From Plotosus lineatus (Eukaryota; Chordata; Actinopteri; Siluriformes; Plotosidae), in the NCBI GenBank assembly GCA_024760905.1, contig CM045735.1:29137249-29201248 (forward strand): a stretch of 64,000 bases of DNA, read 5' to 3'. A program made the translations under genes and the position numbers. The notes under the pieces are model-generated. The model was not told the origin of the DNA. It did not search any database and saw nothing but the letters and a program-made list of their open reading frames with translations. Positions 10,068 through 21,968 of the stretch are shown here, piece after piece. Every line of letters begins with the position of its first letter. The stretch's first letter is position 1.

Positions 10068-10632
10068 TTGAGATTCGAGAGAGGAGGGTTAAGTGAGCAT
10101 GCTGGAAGACAAGAAGGTTAAGTGAGCACGCTGGCACGGAAATAGCAACTCTATGAATAAATGTCCTTTGCTGACTTTCTCATTCTAATCGAAACATTCC
10201 AGAAACATGATTCCTCAGGAGAGCCCAAGCTACATATATATGGGAATCTGAGTCGTGCGTGACTCACATGGATAGCACTTTGATGTCTGTGATTTCCTGT
10301 CGTAGTTCTCTGCAGGTGGTGGTGTTGTATAGAAGGGGTCCATTAGAATTTTCCAGATACCTGCCAGGATACATACAGTCATACAATAGCTACACGACAC
10401 TACACCAAATCCTAATCTGAAACACACATTCAAACACACATATACCCAAAGAGTGTGTAATTCAGACATTATCAGGGATCTTATTGTTTGCTGGGTTTCA
10501 TGACCCACATGTACACACATGTATTCACACAAACTGAATTCTTTGGCTGATGCTTCAGGGCAGACACGGGTCAAAGGGTTCCTGTTACATTAATGATAAG
10601 AAAAGAAACAATGCGGACACAGGTACATTAAA

Positions 10633-10634
<2 letters not shown>
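10066..10634. other. Intergenic, no gene recognised
   Basis: Non-repetitive sequence with short frames only. The 114-residue minus-strand frame at 10230-10574 has no recognisable domain and ordinary composition for chance. Confidence 0.4.
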
Positions 10635-10672
<38 letters not shown>

Positions 10673-10767
10673 ATGTAATAAAAGTACAAGAACATATAAA
10701 ACATAAAAGGATTTAAAATGTAAAGAAAAATGAGCAGCCCTGCATGTAAACTGGAAAGATGTGTTAA

Positions 10768-10828
<61 letters not shown>
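10635..10828. repeat. (GT)n and (CT)n microsatellites
   Basis: GT repeat at 10635-10671 and CT repeat at 10771-10828, separated by about 100 bases of non-repetitive sequence. Confidence 0.95.
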
Positions 10829-10833
<5 letters not shown>

Positions 10834-12795
10834 TATTCTCAAATATATAAACCAGCTTAAATGCTGGCTGTTTCAAAAATAATTGCATTTAAATGCATTA
10901 TAGCAATACCATACACAACTTACTGTGCTTTAGTCCAGAGCCAAAATGGTAGCTGGCTATAAATACTCTGATTTGTTTCACTTGGGTTAAATAATGGTGA
11001 AGTTAAAATCCACTTAATAGAATTTAACCCATAGTGGGAATCAACTACAAGTGGATTTATCAAGCTCAACGTTTGCTTTATGAAACTTGAAACTGATTTA
11101 TTCTTTGTCATCTAAAACAAAGCTAATGCTAAACAATTATCGCAAAGCTGGTTATGCTCTAAAAAATATTCGATTTGTTCTATTATTGCATTTAAGAAAA
11201 GGTTAGGATTTGTCAGCCAGTCCAAAATGGCCACTGAATTTGAGCCAATGGTGGTTGATCTCAGATGATCGGCAAGAGTAATGTATAAAAAAAATAAGTA
11301 AAAAAAATCACACACCAGCAGGTGAAATGACATAAATTAAAGAAAAGTGGTGCAGCAAAACAGACTGAAAAATACAAAAAACAAAAGAACCATCCCATAC
11401 ATCTCTGACTAGAGTGACATTATGAACAACTGACCGTACTGTAGACTAGAGAGGTGCACACTAGTTAGGAGCATTTTGGATGTGTACAACTACAATATCT
11501 GTGCAAACGGATGACAAATGTTTTTTAAAGGGAGATACAAAAGAAAAATTAAAGCGCGAGCTTGTCAAAGACAACATGGCAAATGCGGGAAGACTGAGTT
11601 TAGGCAGAAGTGACAGTAACACACACTCATACACACTCAACATGAGGGTGCACTGTGTTTGTGACCCACACGCTGCAGCGGGTTTGGAGATGAGCAGCAA
11701 GGGATTATGGAAGACAGAAAAAAGAGGAAGTCAGTACACCAAGGGGAACAGAGTGAGCACTCCCAGCTTCAGGGTGAGGGTGGTGCAGGAGATGGAGCCA
11801 GAAGTCAAAGGCCAAGAGGGGGTTCAGACAGCATGCACAAGCAGACCACGAAGTGGAGGGGCAATGAACAAACGCACCCTCTCAGACCAGATGGACAGGG
11901 GACAGACATCATTCCGAAAGAGGTGGAAGAGGGAAGAGGGGAGGACATTTGGCAAGAAAGAGAGAAACTGATCGGAGATGCCATCATCATCAATGGCCTA
12001 CCTTCTCTTTTCTTTTTTTTTCTTCTTAATATCAGCTAGGCAGGGCGTGATAACTACGGAGCTCTTTGAGTGCTGAAAATGCTGACGTACGCATCTGTCA
12101 ACATGCAGACAGGTTGAGGTTAGCGTCAATATTTAGCATCCCAATTTAATCCTTGTGCTTTTTTCAGGTCAGAATGGCCAACTTTAAAATAAACTTACTT
12201 TGAAATAACATTTAAATAAAAAAATAAAGATTACCAATATAATATCCAAATGTATCAGAGAGATACAATTCCATTCATTCTGTCCTGAGAGTAATGAGTA
12301 TGCATTTTTTTAAAAAACATTTATTTTATGGAGATTGTTGTTTAGTTCATTCTGTTTAGTTCATTCTGCCTAAGTGTAAAATATAAGGAGAAAAAAATCC
12401 TACTAATACTGTTTTATATAATTGTCTTCATGGAATGTGTCTGTTTACAGTATTGCTGTATAATTAATTTTAGCTGAACAATAGATCAGTTGTTTTTAAA
12501 TAAAGTTAGATAAGACCAGTTAAATAAATAAATGCAAACTAGTGACTATAACAGTAGGTTTAAATCCATCAACCTTATGATGTCTTGTTTTTTTTAACTT
12601 TCCCTTGCTGCCTCTCTTTCAACCTGCTGCCCCCTCTTTTACCTGGACCATCCCTCAGCAGATTCACACAAATGGAACAAATCTTATCCTCTGATTGGCT
12701 GTGATGTTAGCAAAACCTGTTAACTATCTTTGTAGTTTTACTGTTAATTAAGTACAAAACAAATATAAAGCGGAATTTTTGTTTGCTCACTTTCA
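10829..12795. other. Apparently unique DNA, no gene supported
   Basis: About 2 kb with no transposon ends that I recognise. The longest plus frame, 11480-11971 (163 residues, rich in Arg, Lys, Ser and Gly), overlaps another Gln/Gly-rich frame at 11707-12039. Neither shows a domain or splice signals I can defend. A TATA-like AATATAAAGCGG occurs at about 12762, shortly before the CT array. Confidence 0.35.
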
Positions 12796-12860
12796 TACAT
12801 TCTCTCTCGCTCGCTCTCTATTTCTATCGCTCTCTCTCTCTCTCTCTCTCTCTATTTCTA

Positions 12861-12896
<36 letters not shown>
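12796..12896. repeat. (CT)n microsatellite with CTATTT interruptions
   Basis: CT repeat broken twice by TATTTCTATCG. Confidence 0.95.
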
Positions 12897-12898
<2 letters not shown>

Positions 12899-14020
12899 GG
12901 TTGGGTGGTTTCAATGCTGAATTGTACCTTTTCCTCCCAATTCTGGCGGGTTGCTTCATCCCTCCATCATCAGGATAACTAACGAGGCTGCTCCAGTTGC
13001 CCACCTCCTCTCCTTTGAGACGGGTAAACTGTTGCGTGCTAGTGAGAGAATGAGGCAGTGCATTTCAAAAGAGTGACACACATTTAAATTTATATCTAAT
13101 TACATGTGAGGAGATCACAAGTGAAACAATGAAGCAATAAAGGTGTTAACACCAGGTTTCAGGCTTTTCCTACTGATACTACTCATAGGAGAGTGAATTG
13201 TGGAAATTATCTTTCAGCAGATATCATTTCCTTCTTCATCACTACATTAAAATTGTGACAGTAAACATTAATTAACCATTGTAATGGTTATCTTGCACCG
13301 ATAAAAATGTTAAAACTTAAAAACTTGGCTTAATCTTAAACAATTTAGAAGTATTTTTATAACTAGCAGTACTGGCAAACTGGTAGTAAAATTAAAGGTG
13401 CTCAGAGAACACACTGGTCTTGATATATTACCGTTTAACAACAAAATCAGCCAATATATCTCACACCATAGCAAGAACCTGGAGAAACTATGAGAATGAA
13501 CTGCCCCAAATTAATCCTTTCATCTCAGTGTAGAATTAGTTATCGGCATATGTGAGAGCAAGTAGGATGCCCAAAATCAAATTACGGTGTCAAATGAAGA
13601 AATACTGTGTGTAAGGTAAAGGAAATTGCACTCAGTATTGAAGATCGACCATGAGATTATTCCAAAGTTAAAGGCTTAAAAAATAATTTCTTCAAATGAT
13701 GCACAAAAATCAATGGAAACTTTTTTCACAAATGGATCAAAAGAGGTAGAAACCAGAGGATTTAAGTTTATCAAGCATTGATCAGGTTTAAGTATGAACC
13801 ACCTTAACATCGCAGTTAGTACAAGTTACTTTAATATAAAAGCACAGAATACAAGTTCATATTATTTTTTAAATTATTATTATTGCAAGTCTCCAATAAC
13901 GTCTCCTACCCCTGACTAGCAAAGGCGTAGGCTGGGGGGTGCACAGGGTGCACGTCCCCCCCCCCCCCCCCCCCCTTCCCCCCACAGCAGGAGTTGAGTT
14001 CCGCCGGACAAGAAATTATG
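12897..14020. other. Apparently unique DNA; poly(C) tract at 13957
   Basis: No gene or transposon recognised. Near 13925-13995 a GGGGGGTGCACAGGGTGCAC segment runs into about 20 C residues, which looks like the end of an old DNA transposon, but its partner is not seen. Confidence 0.35.
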
Positions 14021-14023
14021 TGT

Positions 14024-14163
14024 ATCCACAATATTATAAATAAACTTAATGACTGTTATTGAAGAGAAAGTCGGAGATAAGTTCCACATGACTAGAGTCA
14101 GGAAGTAAAGCGGAAGTTAACGTGTAACGGGCACTGCGCATGTGCACGCCCGAGTTGACCAAT
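14024..14163 (+). repeat. Unclassified 140-bp repeat, copy 1
   Basis: About 140 bases (from ATATTATAAATAAACTTA through AAGTCGGAGATAAGTTCC to GAGTTGACCAATCA) recur at 20317-20457 with scattered substitutions and small indels. No coding capacity or terminal repeats. Confidence 0.65.
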
Positions 14164-14608
14164 CAACAAACATAATATTATCAGTAAGCAATAATAGCTG
14201 AACACTATCAATCAAACAAAGTGTGAGTGTGAGAATAAAGCACAGTTTCTTAGTACCGCCTCCGGCTCCTGCACATGTGTTAGAACACAAACATTGACGC
14301 ACAGAGAATGAATGGATAAGCCATCCAGCCTGGATCTGCAGCCTAATGGTCAGTACTTTTATAAAATTAATAGTATGTTTTTGTGCTGTAAATATGTATT
14401 AATATTTGTTTGTGCCTTTGAATAGATAAATAACTTTAGCCCAATTTGTAAATTTATTTAGCACATGCACTTGCAGATGTAGTTTGAAATATATTTGAGA
14501 ATGTTTTTGGTTGAACTGTAATATTTGATTCGTCTCCTGGAGTAATAGCTGTATCGTCTTCTGCTGAAAAACTGCGTGTTGTTTGCGTGAGATTCCATGT
14601 TGTTTACT

Positions 14609-15665
14609 AGTCCTTCTCAAAAAATTAGCACATAGTGATAAATTTCAATATTTTCTGTAATATACTGATAAAAATTAATCTTTCATATATTTTAGATTCA
14701 TTGCACACCAACTGAAATATTTCAGGTCTTTTATTGTTTTAATACTGATGATTTTGGCATACAGCTCATGAAAACCCAAAATTCCTATCTCAAAAAATTA
14801 GCATATTTCATCCGACCAATAAAAAAAAGTGCTTTTAATACAAAAAGTCAACCTTCAAATAATTATGTTCAGTTATGCACTCAGTACTTGGTCGGGAATC
14901 CTTTTGCAGAAATGACTGCTTCAATGCAGTGTGGCATGGAGGCGATCAGCCTGTGGCACTGCTGAGGTGTTATGGAGGCCCAGGATGCATCGATAGCGGC
15001 CTTAAGCCCATCCACAGTGTTGGGTCTGGTGTCTCTCTACTTTCTCTTCACAATATCCCACAGATTCTCTATGGCGTTCAAGTCAGGACAGTTGACAGGC
15101 CAATTGAGCACAGTAATACCATGGTCAGTAAACCATTTAGCAGTGGTTTTGGCACTGTGAGCTGGTGCCAGGTCGTGCTGAAAAATGAAATCTTCATCTC
15201 CATAAAGCTTTTCACAACAGATGGAAGCATGAAGTGCTCCAAAATTTCCTGATAGCTAGCTGCATTGACCCTGCCCTTGATAAAACACAGTGGACCAACA
15301 CCAGCAGCTGATATGGCACCCCAGACCATCACTGACTGTGGGTACTTGACACTGGACTTCAGGCATTTTGGCATTTCCTTCTCCCCAGTCTTCCTCCAGA
15401 CTCTGGCACCTTGATTTCCGAATGACATGCAAAATTTACTTTCATCCGAAAAAAGTACTTTGGACCACTGAGCAACAGTCCAGTGCTGCTTCTCTGTAGC
15501 CCAGGTCAGGCACTTCTGCCGCTGTTTCTGGTTCAAACATGGCTTGACCTGGGGAATGCGGCACCTGTAGTCCATTTCCTGCACACACCTGTGCATGGTG
15601 GCTTTGCATGTTTCTACTCCAGACTCAGTCCACTGCTTCCACAGGTCCCCCAAGGTCTGGAATCG
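14609..15665 (-). mobile_element. Tc1-like transposon, 5' truncated (copy C)
   Basis: The end at 14609 carries the terminal repeat CCTTCTCAAAAAATTAGCA, with CTCAAAAAATTAGCATA repeated inside at about 14791, as in Tc1-like elements that have a second binding site within each terminal repeat. On the minus strand the transposase is readable from 15653: LWKQWTESGVET, WSKVLFSDESKF (first catalytic Asp), VMVWGAIS, then after a frame break near 15200 QHDLAPAHSAK (second Asp) and PDLNAIENLWDIVKRK (third acidic residue). All three catalytic positions are therefore present. The N-terminal DNA-binding domain and the other terminal repeat are missing beyond 15665. Confidence 0.85.
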
Positions 15666-16423
15666 GCCCGTCTTTCACCTTTTCCTTCCCACAGACGTCC
15701 AAAAATGAACCAGTGACCTTTTTTCCCAAAGCCACTTCTCTAAGCGTTAGGCTACTGCTACTCTCAAGCCACTCTCTTTCATATTAAGCTCTTTTCACTT
15801 TCACTCAAACAGACATAATGTAAGAGTTCCTTTAGTGTATTTGCAGGAGTTTTAGACTACACACTTCTAAATGTGAGCTACTCCACTGAAAGTAGGCTCT
15901 TGGGTCCAAAAATGAAAAATTAGCTTTTTACAGTCAGATAGAGGAGGACCAAAGCTGCAAAGTGCAGCAAAAAGTTTGTCAATACCTTGAAAACTAACCG
16001 AACAATGCCATTTCTTGTGTCAGCATTCAACTAAAAATTTCAAAAGGACGTTTTAGAGAAAAATGAGTACAAAGATTGCACTTCTTCCAAGATCATTAGT
16101 CCTGAGCAACCAAACATTTTTATGCACTTCAGCCATATAAACTTTTAGAAAACATGTCTAGGAAGAGTTTTAGGAAGAGATGATAAGAGAAATCATCCTC
16201 ATTTTAATCTGACAGGTCCTTTTTAACCCCATCAGTCATCGTGGTAAGCCCCAAAAAATAACAAAACGACTATTTTTTTTTCATTTTTCATTTCGGTTTA
16301 TTCCAATAAGATCAGTATGTATCTTTTTGACCATTATATGAAAGGTTCAGATGCCTTCAAATGATACTGATTGAAAAAACACCGTCAGGTTCAAACAATC
16401 ACACTGAAATTCAGAAAATTATA
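15666..16423. other. Intergenic, no gene recognised
   Basis: AT-rich sequence between the truncated Tc1-like element and the Tigger-like element. No supported feature. Confidence 0.4.
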
Positions 16424-16425
16424 TA

Positions 16426-17076
16426 CAGTCAGCCCTCTACTTACAAAAACCTCTGAGTACGAAAAATCCAGGTTACGAAAAACATTTTCCGAAATGTTTA
16501 TCCTCTTTTTATGAAAACAACCTCTTTTTACGAAAAGCGCAAAATGCGCCATTCAAAATTCAAACAATGCGCGAGTTGCTCTCTCATTGGCTGTCTCCCA
16601 ACATCCCGCCCCACTGGCCTCCCATTACCCAGGAGGGAGCTGGCCTGTACCCATACTTCCTGTCCCCATACTTCCTGTTTGTCACACGCGTGGAGTGTTG
16701 AACAGGACTGTTGGCTTGTTTAGAGATTAATCATTGCAGCGTTATATTTCATTATCGCCGAAACCCCTCTACAATCGGGGCGATATTGAAGTAGAAGGAG
16801 ACCTTAAAGCGGAAATACAGTGACAGAGGCGATTATTTCGGCACGATATTGAAGTAGAAGGAGCATGAAAAGAGTGCTCCGTGGGACAAGACCTCCGATC
16901 TCACAAGGAAGCAAGTTAATATTGAATCAGGACCTCTGATCTTTCAAACAGGTACTGTAACTCTGCTTTAAATACAACATCCCGTCCATTTAAACATTTA
17001 AATAGAATTGCTCCGTCGGTTGCTCATTGTGTGTGGGCGGAGCCCGCATTTGCATTCGGCAAAACACACCAGAGAG

Positions 17077-17142
<66 letters not shown>

Positions 17143-17144
17143 AT

Positions 17145-17192
<48 letters not shown>

Positions 17193-17194
17193 CA

Positions 17195-17249
<55 letters not shown>

Positions 17250-17539
17250 CATACAGTCAGTCAGAGATGAAAGGAGGCATTCTTTTAACTGTCTTTCGAG
17301 AAAGCACATTGCAGCTTATTTTTCGTTTTTTAAGTTGTTTAATTCAGTCAATGTTTAATAAATGTGGCGCGCTTCGCAAAATGTGAGCAAAATGCAGCTA
17401 TCCGAACCTCCGATCCCTCAAGGAAACAAGTTATAGTCTGATCTGTCAAGCAGGGAATGTGCTTTGAATTCCCGTGTTAAAATGCTCTGGCATCCTGCTT
17501 GTGGGCAGAGCCCGCAACAAATGTGTGTTGGTTGTGTTT

Positions 17540-17601
<62 letters not shown>

Positions 17602-17609
17602 AGAGAGAA

Positions 17610-17652
<43 letters not shown>

Positions 17653-17963
17653 CAGTGTTGTGTGTGTGTATGCGTTAATAAAAAATGTTTAATAATTCTT
17701 TAATTAATAAATATGTTAATAAAATGGTTTAATATGCGAACAAAATGTTTAAATGGTTTAATAAATAATTTTCTTTTACTTTTAACATATATTTCATACA
17801 AAATTGGTGTGGTTTTATAATTTTTAAAGGGTCTATGTGATAGTCTTGGGAGCCTTGGAACGAATCATGCGTTTTACATGTAAAATGCGCCTCTACTTAC
17901 GAAAACTCCAGGCTACGAAAAAGGCTCTGGAACGGATTAATTTCGTAATTAGAGGGCCGACTG
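16426..17963 (+). mobile_element. Tigger/pogo-like element, family A, long non-autonomous copy
   Basis: The left end CAGTCAGCCCTCTACTTAC and right end (reversed) CAGTCGGCCCTCTAATTAC are flanked by TA at 16424-16425 and 17964-17965. Sequence just inside is rich in TTACGAAAA. Part of the transposase 5' region survives (GTTATATTTCATTATCG then GAAACCCCTCTACAATCG, which in the copy at 54131 flank and encode the transposase N-terminus). The interior carries two diverged units about 515 bases apart, each with GACCTCCGATC or a variant, GTGGGCGGAGCCCGCA or a variant, and a (GT)n(GA)n tract. Confidence 0.8.
17080..17250. repeat. (GT)n (GA)n microsatellite inside Tigger A
   Basis: Long GT and GA runs in the first internal unit. 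A matching GT/GA tract at about 17540-17655 lies in the second unit. Confidence 0.95.
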
Positions 17964-17965
17964 TA

Positions 17966-18485
17966 TAAGATAACCATATAACCAAACTCTCTGATCTCTT
18001 TATACAAGTAAGCTTCATCAACTTTGTCCTCATCATTATCATCTTCATCTCTATCCACCTCAGCAGAAAAGATCACATCTTCACAAACACTACTCATCAC
18101 ACTTTTATTAACAGATGCCTCTTCATCAATATCAAAATCAAATCTTCATCAACACAGCTGGCATAGTCATCATCAGTTCGTTTCTATGTAAAGGGTATGA
18201 ACCATTTAAGTATTTTTCAGGTCTTTACCAATTTTCGTACAAAACTACACAACCCACGATCCAGCATATCCAAGTCCAAACAAGAATACACACAAATCAA
18301 ATGATCAAAAAAAATACATAATCGTATTTTGCATGCACAGAAAAATACCAATACTCATACAATACTCATATTAACTTTCTAAAGTATATAATACTGAGCA
18401 TATGGGATTTTCTTTGACTGAATTGCAATGGAATCATGTCTTTTTCTGAATATTCCAGCAGTTCCAGCAGACCTGAGGTATCATA
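17966..18485. other. Intergenic, no gene supported
   Basis: Contains a minus-strand acidic frame at 17897-18100 (Asp/Glu-rich DRDEDDNDEDKVDE) that crosses the Tigger end. It might be part of an older transposase, but nothing else supports that. Confidence 0.3.
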
Positions 18486-18487
18486 TA

Positions 18488-18497
18488 CACAAACACA

Positions 18498-18550
<53 letters not shown>

Positions 18551-18667
18551 GCAGTGGGTGACTGCTCATTTGTGCTTCTCTCGCACCATTTGCACTCATT
18601 TTCCCCACTCCCTTCATATATTTTCTTCCATTCAAATTGCACGAGTTCATCTGGATGCTGCTCATTT

Positions 18668-18758
<91 letters not shown>

Positions 18759-18768
18759 AGTGTGAGAG
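18488..18768. repeat. (CA)n and (TG)n microsatellites facing each other
   Basis: CA repeat at 18498-18546 and TG repeat at 18671-18755, about 125 bases apart. Because CA and TG are complementary the pair could form a long stem. Confidence 0.95.
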
Positions 18769-18908
18769 AGAGAAATAATCTTCAAGAATGCCAAGCATTC
18801 CGGCATCATCAAAGCCGAATTCTAGCGTCGAATTTAACATCTACTGTATACTAATGCTGCTAGACATCACAGATGACATTTCACTCTCTTCTTCCAAAAA
18901 TTATTGTA

Positions 18909-20312
18909 CAGACGCTTCCCAACTACGTTCATTCATTTTACGTTTTTTCTCTTTTTCAAAAAAAAAGCAAAATTTTGAGTTTAGACGTACCTATGTAGTA
19001 CGCTGACGTAATGACGCAATGACGCTGTGTCCATTGTTTACAAACGACCGTCTGAACGTGCCCCTCCTTCTTCCCAGTTCAGTTATATATCAGTTATATA
19101 GCGTTACTTTTGTGTTAAGACGTTGTCTCTGTGATCTTTGTGTTTACACTGTTTTGCGGACTTTTGTAACCCTAAGCAAATATGGTTGGTCAGAAGCGTA
19201 AGCCTACTAGCATGGGTGCAAGTCTCATACACAGAGATGAATTAACTATCTGCTCAGATCGGTGCAATCTATGATGCATACTCAGTTAAGCAAAGAGAGT
19301 TGTAAAATGAATGATAACCGAATCCAAAAAAGAAAGAGAACTCTCCACTCTGCTGGTGATTAACATCAGTGCAGGCTGAGTACTAAACAAGTATTCAACG
19401 GCGCCCTTGCTCACTTGACCGGAAGTCTGTATAACCCGTGCTTTGTGTCAAGCACAAGCAAGTAAACTACTTTTGGTGTTGAGTGCCTCACATATTGTAA
19501 GCGTTTATTGGCTGTTTTAAGCTTCATGTAAAGTGACTCGGCTCAGCTTCATGTAATGTGACTCGGCTCAGCTTCATGTAAAGTGACCATCCGTCGACCA
19601 TCGGAACCATTTACAAGCAGAAAGATCGCATCATAGAGAATGTTAAAGGTTATATTTGATACTGTATTTGATATTTGATGAGTGAATTTGAGTAAAATTG
19701 ATCTATTTGAAATTATTTTGCTTGAATTTAATTCATCAGTTCATTTTCTGTAACTGCTTCATCCTAATTAGGGTCATGGGGAGGCTGGTGCCCATCCCAG
19801 CCAACTCAGGGCGAGGGAAGAGTACACCCTGGACAGCTCGCCAGGCCATCGCAGGGCAGAAACACGCTGACGGCTTTTCAGCCTACTCTTGTCGAAAGTC
19901 AGCAATGGTTCTTTTACATGTCTCACACCATAGACAGTGAGAGACATGGCCGGCCTTTGATAACCCAGTTAGCTGCACTGGGGGGGACAGTGACAACCCT
20001 GTGGAGAGAGTGGGACTCGAACCCCCAACCTTTGGATCGGCAATCCAACACCCTATACCACTAGACCACCACTGCCCCCTGAATTTAATTTATTTGAAAT
20101 TAATGTTGATATTATTTGATATTATTTTACAATGTTATGTTTATAATAATTGATTTAGGGGTGTTTTATGAGATACGGTAATGGTATTTATGGATGTATA
20201 GTACAGTATGAATGTCATACGTCAGTGGAACATAGAGTAACAACTTAAGTTCATTTTCAACTTACGTTCGGCCGTCCAAAACCAAACAAAAACTTAACTC
20301 GGGGAGCGTCTG
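18909..20312 (+). mobile_element. Tigger/pogo-like element, family C, with nested SINE
   Basis: The left end CAGACGCTTCCCAACTACG and right end (reversed) CAGACGCTCCCCGAGTTAAG are flanked by TA at 18907-18908 and 20313-20314. Inside, an ATG at about 19181 opens a short basic frame (MVGQKRKPTSMG) resembling the start of a pogo-type transposase, but it stops after about 30 residues, so most of the gene is gone. A SINE sits at 19734-20079. Relatives: 35074-35509 (truncated) and a minus-strand copy broken into 21083-21148 plus 22352-22377. Confidence 0.75.
19734..20079 (-). mobile_element. tRNA-SINE, subfamily B, full length, minus strand
   Basis: Complete copy. On the minus strand it begins with GGGGCAGTGGTGGTCTAGTG (tRNA-like head with A box) and GGTTCGAGTCC (B box), then the shared body, then the B-type tail (CTGCGATGGCCTGGCGAG to ACCCTAATTAGGATGAAGC). 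Flanked by TGAATTTAATT at 19723-19733 and 20080-20090, an 11-bp target duplication. The body is the same as in subfamily A, but after GTGTTTCTGCCC the tail is entirely different. Confidence 0.85.
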
Positions 20313-20316
20313 TATT

Positions 20317-20457
20317 CACAATCTTATAAATAAACTTACTGTTATTGAAGAGAAAGTCGGAGATAAGTTCCGCATGCAGTTAAACTAGAGTCAGGAAGTG
20401 AACCAGAAGTTAACGTGTGATGGGCACTGTGCATGTGCAAGCCCGAGCTGACCAATC
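20317..20457 (+). repeat. Unclassified 140-bp repeat, copy 2
   Basis: Matches 14024-14163 over its length. It begins three bases after the TA that flanks the Tigger C element. Confidence 0.65.
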
Positions 20458-20687
20458 AGTGTGCTTGTTTCAGATTTTCCTTAGCAACTAGCCTGCATTG
20501 TTTACGTGCATATCGTCTTTATAACCTTTATTTTATTCAATGAAATGGCATTTTAATATCAAAACAGTATCCAAAATGGAGAGATGACTTCACGACTGTT
20601 CTTGTGGTATATGGATTATAGTGTGTCTTGTACCGAACTCGCTGAATAATTTCAACGAAAACCAGTAAGTTTGCAATATTACACTCA

Positions 20688-21070
20688 CTAGTGTAATATT
20701 AACTAGTGCAATATTATACCACTAGTGGTGGTCTAGTGGTATAGGGTGCTGGATCGCCGATCCAAAGGTTGGGGGTTCGAGTCCCACTCTCTCCACAGGG
20801 TTGTCACTGTCCCCCCCAGTGCTGCTAACTGGGTTATCAAAGGCGGGCCATGTCTCTCACTGTCTATGGTGAGAGGCATGTAAAAGAACCATTGCTGACA
20901 TTTGTAAAGAGTAGGCTGCAAAGTCGTCAGCATGTTTCTATCCCTTGCTAAAAGGGTTGTGACAGGAAGGGCATCCAACATAAAAACCTCTGCCAAATCA
21001 AACGTGTGAATCAGATGATTCGCTGTGGCGACTCCCGAGTAAAAGGGAAAAAGCCAAAAGGAAGACAGAC
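20688..21070 (+). mobile_element. tRNA-SINE, subfamily A, full length
   Basis: Complete copy: tRNA-Glu-like head from about 20724 with A box and B box, shared body, GGGCATCCAAC segment related to the RTE 5' region, and RTE-like tail (TGTGGCGACTCCCGAG, AGCCAAAAGGAAGAC). ATATTACACTCA at 20676-20687 and 21071-21082 is a 12-bp target duplication. Between the duplication and the tRNA head lie about 35 extra bases (CTAGTGTAATATTAACTAGTG...) that form a small palindrome with the target. Confidence 0.8.
20729..20784 (+). promoter_or_regulatory. Internal pol III promoter (A and B boxes) of the SINE
   Basis: A box TGGTCTAGTGG at 20729-20739 and B box GGTTCGAGTCC at 20774-20784, the spacing expected of a tRNA-derived type 2 promoter. 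The sequence is closest to tRNA-Glu. It does not fold into a complete functional tRNA and is a SINE head. Confidence 0.8.
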
Positions 21071-21082
21071 ATATTACACTCA

Positions 21083-21927
21083 GTCTGTAGTTTGTAAACA
21101 ATGAACTCAGCGTCATTATGTCAGCATACTACATAGGTACGTCTAAACCAGTGGTTCTCGGGTGCGATGCCAGTGGGTGGCGCATGTGACCCCTGGGAAC
21201 ATGCTTTTTTTTTTTTTTTTGCAGTCTTAGGATAAAGTGTAATTCTACATCCACTACAGCAGGTGGCAGTGACTTCCTCAGTGTTAGAGTGTGCCCAGAG
21301 GTAAAATAAGAAGTGAAGTTCATAAACCCACCATAAATCCAACCCAAATTTTTAACAGGGATGGAAAGAGAGGCGGAGAGAGACGGAGACAGTGAGAGAA
21401 ATGAAAGGTTCCCGGAAGCTAAGTCGAGGAGGTATGATGAGGTGGATGTAGTACTCGGCTTCACTGTGCTGCGGTGAGAAACAAGGACTTACTTTGTCCG
21501 AAAACATTGGCAGCGGACTGTATGACCCCAAATAAATTCAGGCGTCACTTAAAGATATCACACCCCAATCACATGATGAGCCAAGTGAGTTTTTTCAGCG
21601 AAAATGTGCTGAGTATTTCCAACAACCATCCCGCTTTGTGAATGCTACTCCAGCAAACCGAGCTCTGTTAGCATCAGATAAGGTGGAGTACCAAACTGCT
21701 CGGTGTAGAAACTCCCCACAGCAGAGTAGAGGAACTGATCCTACCTGCAGCGCACACACAGTCTCTGTCATGCTAGATGACATCACTGCTGCGAAAATAA
21801 GTCCAGGTCCCAGTTCAGCATTGGGCAGGAGCTGAGAGTTCAGTATCATGCTTTAAACCCGGCTTCGAAAAGCTGTGCACTGAGAAATGTGCTCATTATA
21901 GCCATTAATCTGGACTTAATCAATTTG

Positions 21928-21968
<41 letters not shown>

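Noticed and set aside
11480..12039. Two overlapping plus-strand frames of 163 and 110 residues
   Set aside because: They overlap in different phases, lack domains and splice signals, and have low-complexity composition. I could not support coding.
17897..18100. Acidic minus-strand frame, possibly a piggyBac-type N-terminus
   Set aside because: Acidic stretches alone are not diagnostic. The frame runs into the Tigger end and no catalytic or C-terminal piggyBac motif was found.
20724..20796. Possible tRNA gene (A and B boxes)
   Set aside because: The sequence is followed by the shared SINE body and recurs at several sites with the same body, so it is a SINE head rather than a functional tRNA gene.
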